Of a DNA stretch of 64,000 nucleotides, positions 32,731-45,195 are shown piece by piece. Source of the stretch: Turritopsis dohrnii. Lineage: Eukaryota > Cnidaria > Hydrozoa > Anthoathecata > Oceaniidae. The notes under the pieces are model-generated. The model was not told where the DNA came from. It saw nothing but the letters and a program-made list of their open reading frames with translations, and made no database searches. The position numbers and the translations under genes were made by a program. The stretch covers positions 248,001 through 312,000 of the forward strand of contig BQMF02000211.1 of the NCBI GenBank assembly GCA_027922465.2, read 5' to 3'. Each line of letters starts with the position of its first letter. The first letter of the stretch is position 1.

Positions 32731-33127
32731 GGCAAAAATCTGAAATTCTAAAAATCTGAAAAATCTGAAAATTTACATCTATACGTATATATTATAAACT
32801 ATGCATAATAAATGCTGAAATAAATACTGCAGAAAACTCTGTAAACACTGAACAAAAATTATAGGTAATTTGACTAAAATTGAATTGTTTCTGAATCGTT
32901 AATATTTTATGGAAAATATATTTTCAAATTGAAAAAAGTAAGGATTAATAAGTCTAAGTAAAATTTGTTCTGAATCTTAAGTAATGGTAGTTTTACATAA
33001 TGCATTGAGCAGCTCTGCTAACCCTTCAAATTTATAAAAGCGAGTGAACAATAATAACAAAAAGGACACAATCTCATTTGATCCTAAAAATGCTGAAATA
33101 AATCAGAATATTGCTGTCATTTTCAAA

Positions 33128-34794
33128 CGTGAGTGACACTACATTTGGAGTACTTAAAAAGGGCATAAACCAAGAATAAAAAGTTTTTGGAAATTAATTA
33201 TTAGCTCTTTCTGAACACAACATGGAACTTTAGTAATAACAAAAAAAATCTAGGTTAACAAATAAACTGTTCTTTAAATATACTTGAACAACTACCCGTG
33301 AGTGACACTACTTTTTTTGGACAAGAGTTTTCAGTACCTATGACATATAACTTATTTCCAGCTCAACTACTTTGGATATTTACCTAATTTTTGTATATGT
33401 CATCACAAAAGGATCAATTTTGAAAATGGACAAAATTTGTTGGGATTTTTTAGCTTGAGTCGGTGATTATCTGATGATGTATCATTGTGAGTGACACTAC
33501 AACAAAACGTGAGTGACACTACTGGTCAATACAAAGAGTTTAATTAGTGTAATTCAACTATGAATTATGTTTAATAGTTATGTATCACAACTAAAATGCT
33601 CATGATTGCTTCAATTATAAGAACAAAAAACAATTCTAGAATCATAAGAAGACCTCAATATATATATAAACCACGTCGGCAGTGCATTATGGGTTCTTTC
33701 AAAGGACGACCCACAATATCTGGTTCCTGATACCAGACTGCATTTCGGTCTGACTCCAATTTCCACCATTTATCAGATTTGTACAGGCACCTGCTATTCT
33801 ATCTTCTCCTGGAACTTAAAAATTTTGCTTGTGAAGGTAGTGAATATTATAATAATAATTAAATTTTTACTGTGGAAAATATTATACTGGGTAATTTTAT
33901 GTAAAAAATAATAGCGGACTTATTTGATAATTGTCTATCAAGTTATAATATCTAATTTTTGGTATGAAAACTATTTGATATTCTATCACTATTATTTTAG
34001 GCTGAAAGGGAATACTCTTGTGTGCCAAATAAATGGGATGGATTGGAAAATTTCCTAAAACCTAATAAGCGGGTGGGTTTTAATTTTCGGGGGGCTATTG
34101 ATTTTCGATAAAATCAGAAGATTTGTGTTCTTAACATGTTAATATAACTAAAACTATACTGTTTATTTGGCACACAAGAGTAACAACTTGCTAATTTTTA
34201 ACAACATCATGATTAATTCGTCTATTCCATAAGGGTTAATAAATGAAGTTAACTGCCTAACTGGCCACCATACTGAAATTTGTTGAATTGTTTTAGTTTA
34301 GTCTTTGACCACTCAAGTCCAGGAGCAATTGCTTGGGCCAGTTTTACCTTTGGTGACTTGTGTTTCATAAGTCTTACAATACAATTCATAAAAATGTTGT
34401 AACATTTTCTTGAAAACAGGACAATTTATGCAGTTTAGCATGTATTCTTTCACCTGATGAGCAACCAAAAATAGTATCTGAAGTAGAAATGAACTTTTTT
34501 TATCTCCCTATTTCTCAGCAGCAGCATGAAAATTCTGTAAAATTGACTGGTAAGAATTTTCCATGTTTAAATGGTCCTATACCAGAACAACTAATCGTGA
34601 GTGACACTACATTGTGAGTGACACTACAGATTTTAAAGTACTGATACGAGCTACACTAAAGAAAGATTTCATTCCTTGGTAGGGTTACACTCTCTAGGTA
34701 CCAATTGCTATTTACACATATGGTTCATTTATAAAGTTCTGCTCACTAACTCATGTAGTCACAACTTTTCTACCTAAAACGTGAGTGACACTAC
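33128..34794 (+). repeat. Seven dispersed copies of GTGAGTGACACTAC
   Basis: Copies start at about 33128, 33297, 33486, 33508, 34596, 34613 and 34780. They are all on the plus strand and almost invariant, most with C or T before and A after. The sequence between them is AT-rich and unrelated. They are not a tandem array and not a CRISPR array (no repeat-length or spacer regularity). Confidence 0.85.
34014..34181. mobile_element. Short MITE with ACTCTTGTGTGCCAAATAAA ends
   Basis: 20-bp perfect inverted arms at 34014-34033 and 34162-34181. The interior has 'cctaataagcgggtgggttttaattttcgggggg', reminiscent of the G-run element at 46192-46698. It is nested in the 5.4-kb element. Confidence 0.75.
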
Positions 34795-35463
34795 AATGAA
34801 AATTACTTGTACTTAAGACTGAATATCTCATATACAAGTTACCTTCATCCAAATTTTTTGCATTTAATCTCTTTAAAGTACTCTATTGGTGATATTGAAT
34901 TTAAAAAAACAGATTATTGATGAACCGATGTAATTTCACCTTCTAGCAAAGTTTCTCCTTTATGCGGAAAACTATCACTATATCTCACTATTTCTTTTTT
35001 GTTGTCAAAATGGGAGGCTTTAATATGTACAATTTCACTAACTTTGAACGTAGTAACAGAACCCCAACTTCTAGTTCCCATTTGTATTATTCTAACTACT
35101 AAAGAAAATATCTAATATCACACTAGTATCTAAAACTATTATGTAGAAAACAAATCTAAGTAGACTTGTCAAACAGTGTAAAGAACTCAGTTAAATTTAA
35201 GTATACAATAAGTTAAAATTAAAAATAAAGTCGTGACAACTGACCTGAGTATCACCACAATTGACAGAGTACCACCCCCAGTAGTATAAACTAATCAAAG
35301 GGGGTGGCCAATGTAACAAATTTTGACATAAAACATTTACAAAAAAAGAAATATAACACAGAAACAAAAATTACCTACAAAAAACACAGCAAAAACCAAA
35401 ACCAAATTATTCATAGTTAATAAATGCAATGCAAGAGCATCCTATCCATATATAATCAAAGCG

Positions 35464-36463
35464 CAGTCTTGGAAGAGTAAGGCGCGCTATCGCGCTCGCG
35501 CACCTCCATACGCTCCTAGGAAGACTATGGAGCGCTTCTTCTCGCGCGCCTGAACATCTGTTTCGTTTTTTCCCAGCAGGCAAAAACCTGTTCAAAGTCA
35601 GCAAAATAACGTAAGAGCAACGTCCATTCAAACGTTCTAATGTTAATTTTTGATGACTTTGAGTTTTTGCCAGTTTGCTTGATATTTTAAAACTCAATCC
35701 ACATAATTTCTTCGCAAGAAAAAGTTTCTTTGTATATATGTAAATTGGGCTTTCGAAAGTACGCCACCAGTTCTTTATGTAAAAACATAAAACGCAGGAA
35801 ATGTTCTTGTAGAGAAAATGTTGACTAAGCCGACAGCCTTTGGGAATACTATCGTGACGTCTGAAAATGTTCATTCATTTTTTCAAAAGTTATTGAAGAA
35901 ACTTTTTTGCGTTGTGCAAATCAAAGCAAACTAACTTGCAAACGTTTTAATGTGGTCAGTGAACAAATGAATAAAAGTTGTTCAGGTGTTTACTTCATCA
36001 TGTTGTATTTTTATCTTCAACGATATGTTTTACAATAAAACATCTGGAAAACTTTTTTCTTTTCGAACGACAGACACAACCTTATGAATAATTAATGAGC
36101 TTCCTATCAATACAAACAACGTATCACTGACATAACTTTTCATAATATAAGTTTTGATATACAAGCGTCTTTATATAAACAGATTTTTAAATTATCGCGA
36201 ATTTACTAACGACGAAATTTTTTACGAAAGTATTTTATCATCATTATCACGCGTGATTGTACTCCTTGAATAAACGAAAACGATGCTAGCATTCTTACTG
36301 TTTAAATGGCGCGTGATGGTGTGCAGAATTGGTGCGCAAGGCGCCTAGAACAGGTTGGGGAGCGCTGTTTTTAAAAAATTTGCTGGCGCGTTTATAGCGC
36401 ACCCAGAAGGCCCTACAGGCTTCTTTGTTAACGCACCTACTAAAAAATATACTTCCAAGACTG
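35464..36463. mobile_element. CAG...CTG element with 6-bp target duplication
   Basis: The ends CAGTCTTGGAAG/CTTCCAAGACTG are flanked by AAAGCG (35458-35463, 36464-36469). The arms are CpG-rich ('ggcgcgctatcgcgctcgcgc'), and the interior is AT-rich with a motif-free minus-strand frame (35407-35874). It is nested in the 5.4-kb element and so younger than it. Confidence 0.8.
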
Positions 36464-37173
36464 AAAGCGCATAAGGAGCAAATTAAAATTGTAATGATTT
36501 CAAACTATCTATATCAATAATGAACCAGCTTCTCAGACCTAAACCAGCCAAGATGAAAATTTTTGTCTTTCAAGAATGGACTTAGGCCCTAGGAAAAGTG
36601 TCACTGAATGGACTTAGGCCCTTTCAATGGACTTAGGCCCTTTCAAAACTCAGAAATTTTTCTAGGATGGACTTAGTCCTTTTAATAAATATTCAGTATG
36701 GACTTAGGCCTTTTTAAAATTAAATGTATTGATTCCCCAAACTTTCAAGGCAAAATTGGACTATTCTGGGGGCTAAATATTGATTATTGGGGGTATCAAA
36801 AGATGGCTGTTGGACCAAACTTTCAAAAAATGCAAAAATCTCAATTTTCATAAAAATGGACTTAGGCCCCTTTAAAATTAGGGGGTAAGTGGACTAAGGC
36901 CTTTTTAAAATTGAGGGGTAAGTGGACTTAGGCCCCTTTAAACATAAGGTAGCGACATATTTGAAATTTGATTTTCGAATATTTAGTTTAGCTTGCAAGG
37001 AGAAAAAGAAAAAAAGTTGACATAAACAAAACCTAGCCAAGGTTTGAGGTCATGAACGTGAAGAGATGTTGATTATAAGGCAATTAGCAAAACGACGTTT
37101 GCAGAAAACATAAGGGGGAAATATTCGGAATGATCAAGACAAGGAAGCTTGCAATTCTGCTGAGGTCAACGCT

Positions 37174-38515
37174 TTGTCTCAACACTCTCAACTACCATCA
37201 CAGAATGAAAGTGGAATAGGCTTAGTCTACTACAACTCCGTCACTGCAGAAGTTGAACAGTCATCAAAAACAAAAAGGCGTAAGTTAACTGCCGAAGAGC
37301 GTTACCAAATCGGTAAATATGCTTCTAGAAATGGAAACTCTGCTGCTATGAGACATTTCAAATCCAAAAATCTGAAGGAAAATACTGTACCCACATTCAT
37401 ATCAAAGTATCGTATTCAAGTAAAAACTGATTTAAAAAGCAAACGTTCTCCAAAGAAGACATTGCCAGTCAAGCAAAGAGGACGTCCCACGTTACTGGGT
37501 GATCTTGATGCGAAGGTTCAAAAGTTTTTGAAACTATCCAGGAACCTTGGAGCTGTCATAAATTCAAATATAGCTATTGCAACCGCTACTGGATTTTTGA
37601 AAATAGCACTGATGAAAGTATCGGTCACCTCACTCTTACAAGACCGTGGGCGCAGAGTCTCTTTCGCTGAATGGGGTTCATACGAAGATTTGCGACGACT
37701 GGGAAAGTCGAAATCGCATAGGGTGTTAAAAGAGAAGCAGAGCTCCTGTTCATTCATGAGATTGAAGTTGAAGATAACGACTTTCCACACTCAATGATTC
37801 TAAACCTCGACCAAACTCCTTTGAAGTATGTTCCTTGTGGGAAAACAATACTCGCAAAGAAATCATCTACTACAGTGCCGATAGATGGTGTCTCAGATAA
37901 ACGCATGATCACAGCTACATTTACGGTTACGCTACATGGTCAATTTCTTCCAATGCAGCTGATATACTCTGGAAAAACTACAAGAAGTATCCCAAAAGTC
38001 GAGTTTCCAAAAGGTTTTTCTCTAAGTGCCAACTTCCAAGCTCCAACTTCAGCAACGAAGAAGAGTCCCTCAAATTATTGGAAGAGATCATTATTCCATA
38101 CTATAGAAATGAATGAAAGAGACTTGGTTTGGAAACGGAGCACCCTGGACTTCTGATCATGGATGTATTCTAGGGACAGACAACCAGTGCTGTCAGAGAT
38201 CTTCTTAAGGAGAACAATATATTTTTCACTAAAGTGTCAGCCAATATGACAAACCTTTACCAGCCGCTTGATCTAACCGTCAATGGATTCGCGAAATTGT
38301 ACATGAAGAAACTGTTCACAGAATGGTATGCCAAGCAAATCTCGGAAGCCCTCCAAAGCGACAAGGATGCGGAAAGCATCGAAGTTTCGTTACAATTGTC
38401 CAAATTGAAACCATTACATGCTAAGTGGATTGTAAAGTTGTTCAACGAAATGACATCAGAATCAGGGAAGGAGGTGATTTTAAAGGGATCCCAAGGTTGT
38501 AACATAAATTAATAC
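37174..38515 (+). pseudogene. DDE_1-type transposase (pogo/Jerky-like), frameshifted
   Basis: The N-terminal part (37174-37797) has a helix-turn-helix-like region ('RRKLTAEERYQIGKYASRNGN') and 'RGRPTLLGDLDAKVQKFL'. The catalytic part has 'LNLDQTPLKYVP' (first Asp, about 37800), 'GQFLPMQLIYSGKT', 'HPGLLIMDVF' (second Asp, about 38140-38172, in another frame and followed by a stop) and 'NMTNLYQPLDLTVN' (third acidic motif, about 38245), then 'LKPLHAKWIV'. Frame changes near 37620-37790 and 38040-38230 make it inactive. Terminal repeats were not identified; the start codon is uncertain. Confidence 0.75.
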
Positions 38516-39165
38516 TATTTTAAAGAATGATAGCCAAAAATAATGTTAATTAAAATTTTTGCTTTTGTAATTTATCAGAAGTCCAGTATTACTCGATTCA
38601 AAACACGTGTTTTTACGTGCTCTTCGTCCGCCATTATTTTTAACTTGAACTTTATTTTCAACTCTATGCGCCAGTCACCTTAGCCGAATTTGTAGTTGTG
38701 ACGTAACATTTGAGTAACGGCTGGCATAATAAGTAGGAAATGTCGGTGACATCATGCCAATACGAACCAGTAAAACAACAAAATAAAAAGGAGCAATCAA
38801 ATAATGAAAAAGAAGATGCTGGGGATGTAGAAGATGATTTTATCTACCAATTAAACGATTTAAATATCCAACAACATATCACGTTTAAGTAGCGACGCGA
38901 ATCTCTGGTGTCAAAGTTTCTCATGGCAAGTCTGCAAATCGGGAATGTCTATGCTGTACAAAGATTGATGAAATAAATTACAAAACTTTTTCTGAACATA
39001 AAAATGTATTTTTCTTCGTCACAAAACATTACTTTTCTTCTTTGAAATAAATCGAAATGTGAATATTTTATTGATATGTCACCTGTTGTAATCTAAAAAT
39101 CATCAAAGTATTTTGTGCATATTCTTTGATAAACTCTCCATCCTACTGTCATTTAATTCTTTCCT
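38516..39165. other. Unassigned sequence after the DDE_1 gene
   Basis: Nothing recognised. It may contain the 3' part of the DDE_1 element, but I could not pair its ends. Confidence 0.45.
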
Positions 39166-39169
39166 TTAA

Positions 39170-39609
39170 GGCGAATCTCCACTAGACAAAATATGTCTTT
39201 TATAGACATGGTTTGTACTTTTTGTTCAATCTCTGCCGCGACATCATCCGAAGGGGCAGAAACAATCGCCCGCCGCAGCATTTTCCGGCTACTTTTGAGG
39301 GCAGAAACTTTCGCGGGAAAAACTTTCGCAAAACGAAGGAAAAGTTTATTTTCGCGTGAAAAAACTTTCGTGAATGAGCAAAAAAGAAACCAAATTTTTA
39401 TAATTTTTCTTTTCTAAAAGTAATAAACTGTAACTAACTTTCTTCAACTTCCCACTCAGAATCGGTTTCGTCATCGGTTTCTCCATCTTCACGAAAAAAC
39501 TTTCGCATTTTGCTGTTTTGAAATTTCCAAACGCATAAACTTTCACGAAAAAGAGCCAAAAATGCGAAAAACGCGAATGTTTCTGTTCTTAAGGTAGTCG
39601 AGATTCAGC
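39170..39609. mobile_element. TTAA-type MITE, E family
   Basis: The left end TTAA + GGCGAATCTCCACTAGACAA matches E3 at 19046. The right end 'gtagtcgagattcagctTTA' is a diverged inverted counterpart. Interior 'ttcgcgaaaa/ttttcgcg'-like arms are repeated in both orientations. Confidence 0.65.
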
Positions 39610-39613
39610 TTTA

Positions 39614-40651
39614 GACTTAAAGTTTATATTTGAACATGATGATTTCCAGGCAACATGCTTGAATAAGGTTTTGAACTGTATCATGGATGATATTCCGTTA
39701 TTGTTTCCACGGCGCAGTTCTCTGCTTAGTCCACATCAATGTTTCAAAACCTAATAGAAAGAAAGATAGAGTAAAAATAGTGAAATTACAAAATGAATAT
39801 TAAACATGGAGGAGGGAGATGACCACACAAGGGTATAAACATTTACTTCGAATTGTTGTGCTTTATATGATCCATCTTCTGACATTCTTCGATTTGATAT
39901 GACATATTGACATGTTAATAAAGTTATTGATTTTTATTCGTTGCTTTATTGACGGAGAATATTTCAACCGCATTATCGAAACAAATTTCTACGAAATGGT
40001 TTGAAAGGAATATATTTGTTTCGTTTGGCAGGTTGCGACGTATTTTTTGAAGCCGAAGAAGAGCATGAAAAGATATTTTACTATTATTACTCGATTGATT
40101 ATTACAGTTATAGGGCCTATTCTGACCCTTTATTGCGTGCGATAATCGCGCGCTTGCCTTTTGTTCAAAATTTCGAAATTACAGTTTTATCTAAAAATTC
40201 AGAAAAACGCTTCGTCTAGGGGGTTTAGGCGTTGGAAAATGATCAATTTGTTAAGAAAAATGCCTTTTTAAGAAATTGCCTTGCTCTTTTTTCAAGTGCA
40301 AAAAGCGCTTCATAAATTCAACACTTAAACAGAAGCTTGACCTCTGAGATCGGCCTTGGTCGCCACGCTTTTCCTCTGTTTAAATTTAATTCTGCCATTT
40401 TGCACGTTTTACTTTTGTTTATTTCATCACTGGATGTTTTTACCATAAAAAAATTAAGAGGATACGTCTAAATGAACACGCTCCTTTGCAATAGTTTTAT
40501 TTGCAGTATTGCACAATTTGTTCGAAAGGAACATCTGCACTTGAATGGCTTCAACAAATTAAGAAGAGAAAAGTAAAAGAAATACATACGCGTAACAAAG
40601 AACTTAAATAACAATATCCAGAAGATAAGCAAAAGGTTGCAATACATTAAC
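39614..40651. other. Unassigned sequence
   Basis: No gene recognised. The frame at 40001-40219 lacks motifs. Confidence 0.45.
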
Positions 40652-40656
40652 TACTG

Positions 40657-41568
40657 CAGCGACGTATCCAGGCCGTTTGGCAGCCCGGTATACCGGTTTG
40701 GGCGCCCAAACTCTAGCGCCCAAAAAAGTTTTTTTAACTTTTCTCTTTTTCTTTATATCGTGCGAAAAAGGTCATTAATTATTCATCATGTTATGTCTGT
40801 CATTTGAAAAGAAAGAAAAAAATATGTACATGTCTGTAACTGGTGTTCATATGTATCGGAAAGTACGAACATGCGCACTTAAATCTCAAGTGAGTTACCT
40901 TCTTGAAAAAGGCAAGCAAATGGTTTCTTTTTGCAGAAACAATTTTAGCTTGTTTTTCAGAAATTGAGTGAGAACCAGATTTCCTCTGGAACGTCACAAA
41001 TTTCCTTCGCGTATAAAAACGTGCACCTGCATAGTTTTTTTAATCGTGTTATTTTAAAAGAAACGGGAGTTTTCATTCGTAAAGTGAGTGTTTGTTGCTT
41101 ATCTTTTACTTGAATGAATGAGTTGTAAATTATATTTCACAACGATGTCTATAATTTACGATAGCAGTGAATAATGACGTTTATAGAAAAAAAAGGAACT
41201 TTTTAATATTCTATACCTGCTGCGTGGCACGTGCAGAAGAATAAATTAAAACAAATACAAAATTTTTGTAAGGTCACGTCCGACTGTGAATTGTGTGATT
41301 CATGCTGCATCTTTTGCTGCATCATGAAACATTTTATTTGAAGATTTTTTTAAACATCCATGGAGAAGAGTGTTTCGTTATTCATTTTACGTAATTTAGA
41401 AAATGTTTGATAAAGAAATCTAACAACAGGCACAGGCAATGAATGCATTTTTAGAGCATCTGGAGGCTCAAGTTTTAAAAATTTCCGCCAACCATGGTGG
41501 CCGAAAAGGGAGAGAGAGAACTCCAAGATTTAACCGGTCTGCCCAAAAAAACGCTGGATACGTCACTG
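40657..41568. mobile_element. CAG...CTG element with 5-bp target duplication
   Basis: The left end CAGCGACGTATCCAGGC and the right end (inverted CAGTGACGTATCCAGCG) are flanked by TACTG (40652-40656, 41569-41573). The interior includes 'gtttgggcgcccaaac' near the left end. About 400 bp of it (41100-41500) recurs inverted at 50380-50775. Noncoding. Confidence 0.8.
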
Positions 41569-41573
41569 TACTG

Positions 41574-42672
41574 ATGAAATCGCTGATTGTCAATCTCTCT
41601 ATATAGATGATAATTACGCAACAGTTTAATTAACGATAGATTTTGTTAATAAATGCGTGCGTAATATCACCTGTCTAGACATATAACATGCACATGCTAA
41701 AAGTCTGAAAAAAATTTCAAAGTAACCCGTAAGTCATAATGGCGGACTCTCCACAAATGTAATGAAGCCCTGACTCAAGTGAGATAAACAAACACTCTCG
41801 ACGGCGTATTACTAAGGAATTGTTGTTGCAGTGAAGGATTTTACAACTGTTTTCTTGATACGTTAGCATGATGCAAGGATTTCCGGTCTGAAGAGGCTTT
41901 CAATGGCGAACTGTGGACTTAATTCTGTGGAAGTTAGTGTGCAGTCTTAAGGAAACACCAAAAAACGGCATGCATCTCATAGATTACTCTTGAACATAGT
42001 GACGAAATGGCAATGTTACAATGGAATTTAAAGACTCTAATTAAGTCCAGAAAACACTGAAATAGCCGTTTCAGAGGGTTCAGAAAGAAAAATTTTCTTC
42101 GCCCCCAACCATGGTGGGGGCAGTGGGAGGCAGTATACTAAAATGCCCATTTAGTACCAACGCACCCTTGCCCCTAATGCCTGGAATAGGCCCTAAGTTA
42201 TAAGCAAACCAGTGAGGCGCATTTTCGACTATGATTTCTTCACGGCTATATTCAATCTATTACATGGAATATTTATTTACTTTTTTAATAACAGGTTGCA
42301 TCACCTTTTTTTATTATCTATCACTTTTTGTACATTATGAAACACTGGAATTTTACGTACAAAAACCGAGTTATAAATCGCTCACTTTTATTGTGAAAAT
42401 TTCTTAGTGGAAGGAAGTGTTGTATTTACATTGATAAAAGACATATTTCAATGCTACTCAAATCATACGTCACAAAATTTTAAACAATGGAAAAAGTCTG
42501 GGCGCTAGAGATTAAAAATACTACAAACAAGAAGGTTTTTAAAAAGTTTTAAAGCTTGCAGAAAAAATATTTATAACCTGATTATCTCATGATCTAAAAA
42601 ATGTTTGAAAAAACTGAAACAAGAGTTCCTACTTTTTTTAAGATAAACGTTTTTTAAGATAAACAGTATTAT
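41574..42672. other. Unassigned sequence
   Basis: No gene recognised. A short palindrome-like 'cccccaaccatggtgggggc' lies at 42103-42122. Confidence 0.45.
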
Positions 42673-43029
42673 TTGAATAATCTATTAGACCTTGGGATCC
42701 CTTTAAAGGGATGGTTAAAAGCTGGAATAACCGATGGAATAGCAATGTGGAAATCGAAACTTCCACCTTTAGATCCTTTTCATGAAAAAGGTCCATTGGT
42801 AATCGAAGGGCAAGATTACGACTTAGCACAAGCTTTGACAACAAGTGAGTGCCGTTTAGATGAGGGAGTGACGGCCCACTCAATTGATGAGGATAGCGAA
42901 TGGGAAGATCCAGATGAATGTGGCGAAGATTGGAGTTTGTGCGAAGAAAGCGATTCGAATGAAGATAAAGGAGACAATCAAGATCTAAGTGGTGACAGGC
43001 ATGATGGAGGTGCATTTTCTTTATTTTAA
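42673..43029 (+). CDS. Orphan acidic reading frame, 118 codons
   Basis: The first Met-like codon is not ATG, so the start is uncertain. The C-terminal half is strongly acidic and Ser/Asp/Glu-rich ('DEDSEWEDPDECGEDWSLCEES'), the N-terminal half neutral ('GWLKAGITDGIAMWKSKLPPLDPF'). I do not recognise it. Composition differs from the AT-rich surroundings, which argues for real coding descent, perhaps an exon of a TE protein. No splice borders were assigned. Confidence 0.35.
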   Translation: MNNLLDLGIPLKGWLKAGITDGIAMWKSKLPPLDPFHEKGPLVIEGQDYDLAQALTTSECRLDEGVTAHSIDEDSEWEDPDECGEDWSLCEESDSNEDKGDNQDLSGDRHDGGAFSLF

Positions 43030-43129
43030 AGGAGTATATAATAAATAAGAAAGAAAGTCATGATGAAAGCTCATATATTTCTGTTGTTTGTTATTGTTTT
43101 AGTTTCCCTTTATCGAAAAAAACACAAAT

Positions 43130-43290
43130 TAGAATACCCTGAAAATTTTTGTAAAACTGAAAATCGCGAAATTAAATACCCGCGAAAAATTTCCAAAGCC
43201 GAAAATTGCGAAATTAAATACCCGCGAAAAGTAAAAATTTTGCAGTCGCGAAATTAAGTACCCGTGAAATTTAATACTTTTAAGGTATAC
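43130..43290 (+). repeat. Repeats of GCGAAATTAAATACCCGCGAAAA
   Basis: Three close copies of a 'gcgaaattaa(a/g)tacccgcgaaa' unit and a right-hand variant 'cccgtgaaatttaatac'. Probably part of a MITE related to the CGCG-rich one at 21282-21444. Confidence 0.65.
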
Positions 43291-43554
43291 AATATTATAT
43301 GGCATCGATTTTTATACTTCATACATATACCATTCTGAATGCCTTAAAACAAACCTCTTATTCACAAAAGGATAAAGTTAAAAGTTAATAGGGTTAATAG
43401 AAAACCTTTTGAAATTACTAAATTATGCTTTAGAGAATGTTTTCAAACATATGCCGACTCACACTTTGATTCTGTGACATGCAATTTGGTTACAACAAAC
43501 AGAGATTTGTAGAATATTTAAGAAACTAATTTTTGTGAAGTTGCGATTTTATCT

Positions 43555-45195
43555 ATTATTGTGTGTTCATTGATAACCATAAGAAATATATATGTATCAT
43601 TTTGCTGAATAATTACAATGGCATAATTACCAGCAGAATGAATCTTGTTGACAAGTCAACCTGATAGTCAATATTGTCCTCACTACACAGGGTGGAATTG
43701 AATTTAGTACCTCTAAAAAACTTATTTTGCCAGTGTCGTATCCAGAGATTATTTGGGGACACAGCTTTGCTCATTTCAAAATTTGCTTGCTTCATCGTCA
43801 CCCGAAGGCCCCATGGTGAGGCCAGAGGGGCGGAAAATTTTTTATTTTTATGTGGTTTACATTGCTGGAAAATGCACTTCCATTCAGTATCATAATTATT
43901 ACAGAAGACAGTAGGTTAACGTGCTCAATTGGCCCGTACATGGCATCCAAGACGTGGAATAATCAATCGTAATGTGAACGTACATGCTTATGTATACTCT
44001 CAGAGGTATTGAAGGAAAGTGAAGTAAGGGGGACGATTTAACCTGTGAACCCCAAACACAGGAGACTGAGTGCTTTTCTCTTTATACTTAATAATTTCAC
44101 AAATGAATTCCGAATGACCTGTATAAAATCTAATTCGTTCTACTTGTGGTTTCAATTATGTAAAAATTGTGTATTATTTTTTCGAATACGAAATGGCATT
44201 GATGCATCAGCTTTTCCCGAAAAGCTTAATTACACAGGTTCGTGAGTAACAAAAAACTCTGAAAATAAAGACAACTTGCAGTGATAAAAGATCAGAGTTC
44301 AATGCGGGTATTGGTACTCGCACTATACGCATCGATCAGTGACTCGTAATCTTCATCAGTCAATTTTTCAGGGCCAACTAAAATGATTTGCATTAATCGC
44401 TTGCACGAAAGATGAGTTGTGTATAAAGAAGCATTGATTTGAAAAACATGTGCAACGAAAAGAAATACACAATGCAAGTTTTGTTTCTTTCAATAAATAT
44501 ATCACACACAACAAAAAGCAATGCAATGTTTTCTTTTCTTTTTCGATAATATCACCTGCATGCAAAAACATTCGTCGTGATGCCATCGTTTAATAAGCAA
44601 CATAGACGAATGAAAAATTAATTGTCACACAGTGCACAAAATAGGTTGTAAATAAGCTAATAAGTTTTATTAGTTTGCTTAATGTTAGGAATTTTTGTTG
44701 AAAAGTCAGAGTTTGGGCGCCGATATCGCACACGTGGTATCAAAATCCCACTGAATACGTCAGTGTTTGCAATTATTATGAAATTATGATGTTCATGGCC
44801 AAATGATTACAATTCTTGCCAAGAAGTTAAAAAGTGACCGAAAAGACCTAAATGCAACTAATATTTCAACAACTTCACCAATTGCATCAATGTGTAAAGG
44901 CAATTTTCGTCATAATAAAAGTATGATCTTTATTCTTGCAGAAGCCTTTTGTAACTTACAACATACAATCAAATGTGTATACAGGTTTTCAAAAGAACAA
45001 AAGAAAATCGGTCAAACCTATATTACTTTGGGGTAGACACACAAGCAAATGGTGATCAAAGGAAATCAAAAACCAAACTCTACTAACAAATATTACGTGT
45101 AACATTTCAAATCAGGAAAAAAAGAGTTATTTTTGAAAAAGAGAAGAGCTTAGAATGACAATTTATAAAATTAAATTCAAGTATTCAGAATAATG
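43555..45195. repeat. Interspersed repeat, copy 2 (paralog at 1.7-3.0 kb)
   Basis: Aligns with copy 1 before 43730 and after 44771. It has an uninterrupted site where copy 1 carries the TTA MITE, and a CAG...CTG element where copy 1 is uninterrupted. Confidence 0.7.
43731..44765. mobile_element. CAG...CTG element with 5-bp target duplication, empty site known
   Basis: The left end CAGTGTCGTATCCAGAG and the right end (inverted CACTGACGTATTCAGTGGG) are flanked by TTTGC (43726-43730, 44766-44770). The paralogous copy 1 reads 'aacttactttgaagttattatg' near 1885 with no insert. Same terminal family as 40657-41568. Noncoding. Confidence 0.8.

Larger units (their letters stand above)
31521..36954. 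mobile_element. 5.4-kb inverted-repeat element with GGCCTAAGTCC arrays
   Basis: The ends CGCTACCTTATTTTTAAAGG and (inverted) CGCTACCTTATGTTTAAAGG are flanked by ACAT (31517-31520, 36955-36958). The left 500 bp carries about six copies of AAAGGGGCCTAAGTCC or close variants, the first three spaced by 32 bp. The right 380 bp carries about eight in inverted orientation. No transposase was found in the interior, which holds two further elements (34014-34181, 35464-36463). A 4-bp target is compatible with CMC/Chapaev-like elements; that is a guess. Confidence 0.75.

Noticed and set aside
33128..34794. CRISPR-like array
   Set aside because: The repeat is only 14-15 bp, spacing is irregular (about 20 to over 1000 bp), and the context is eukaryotic.
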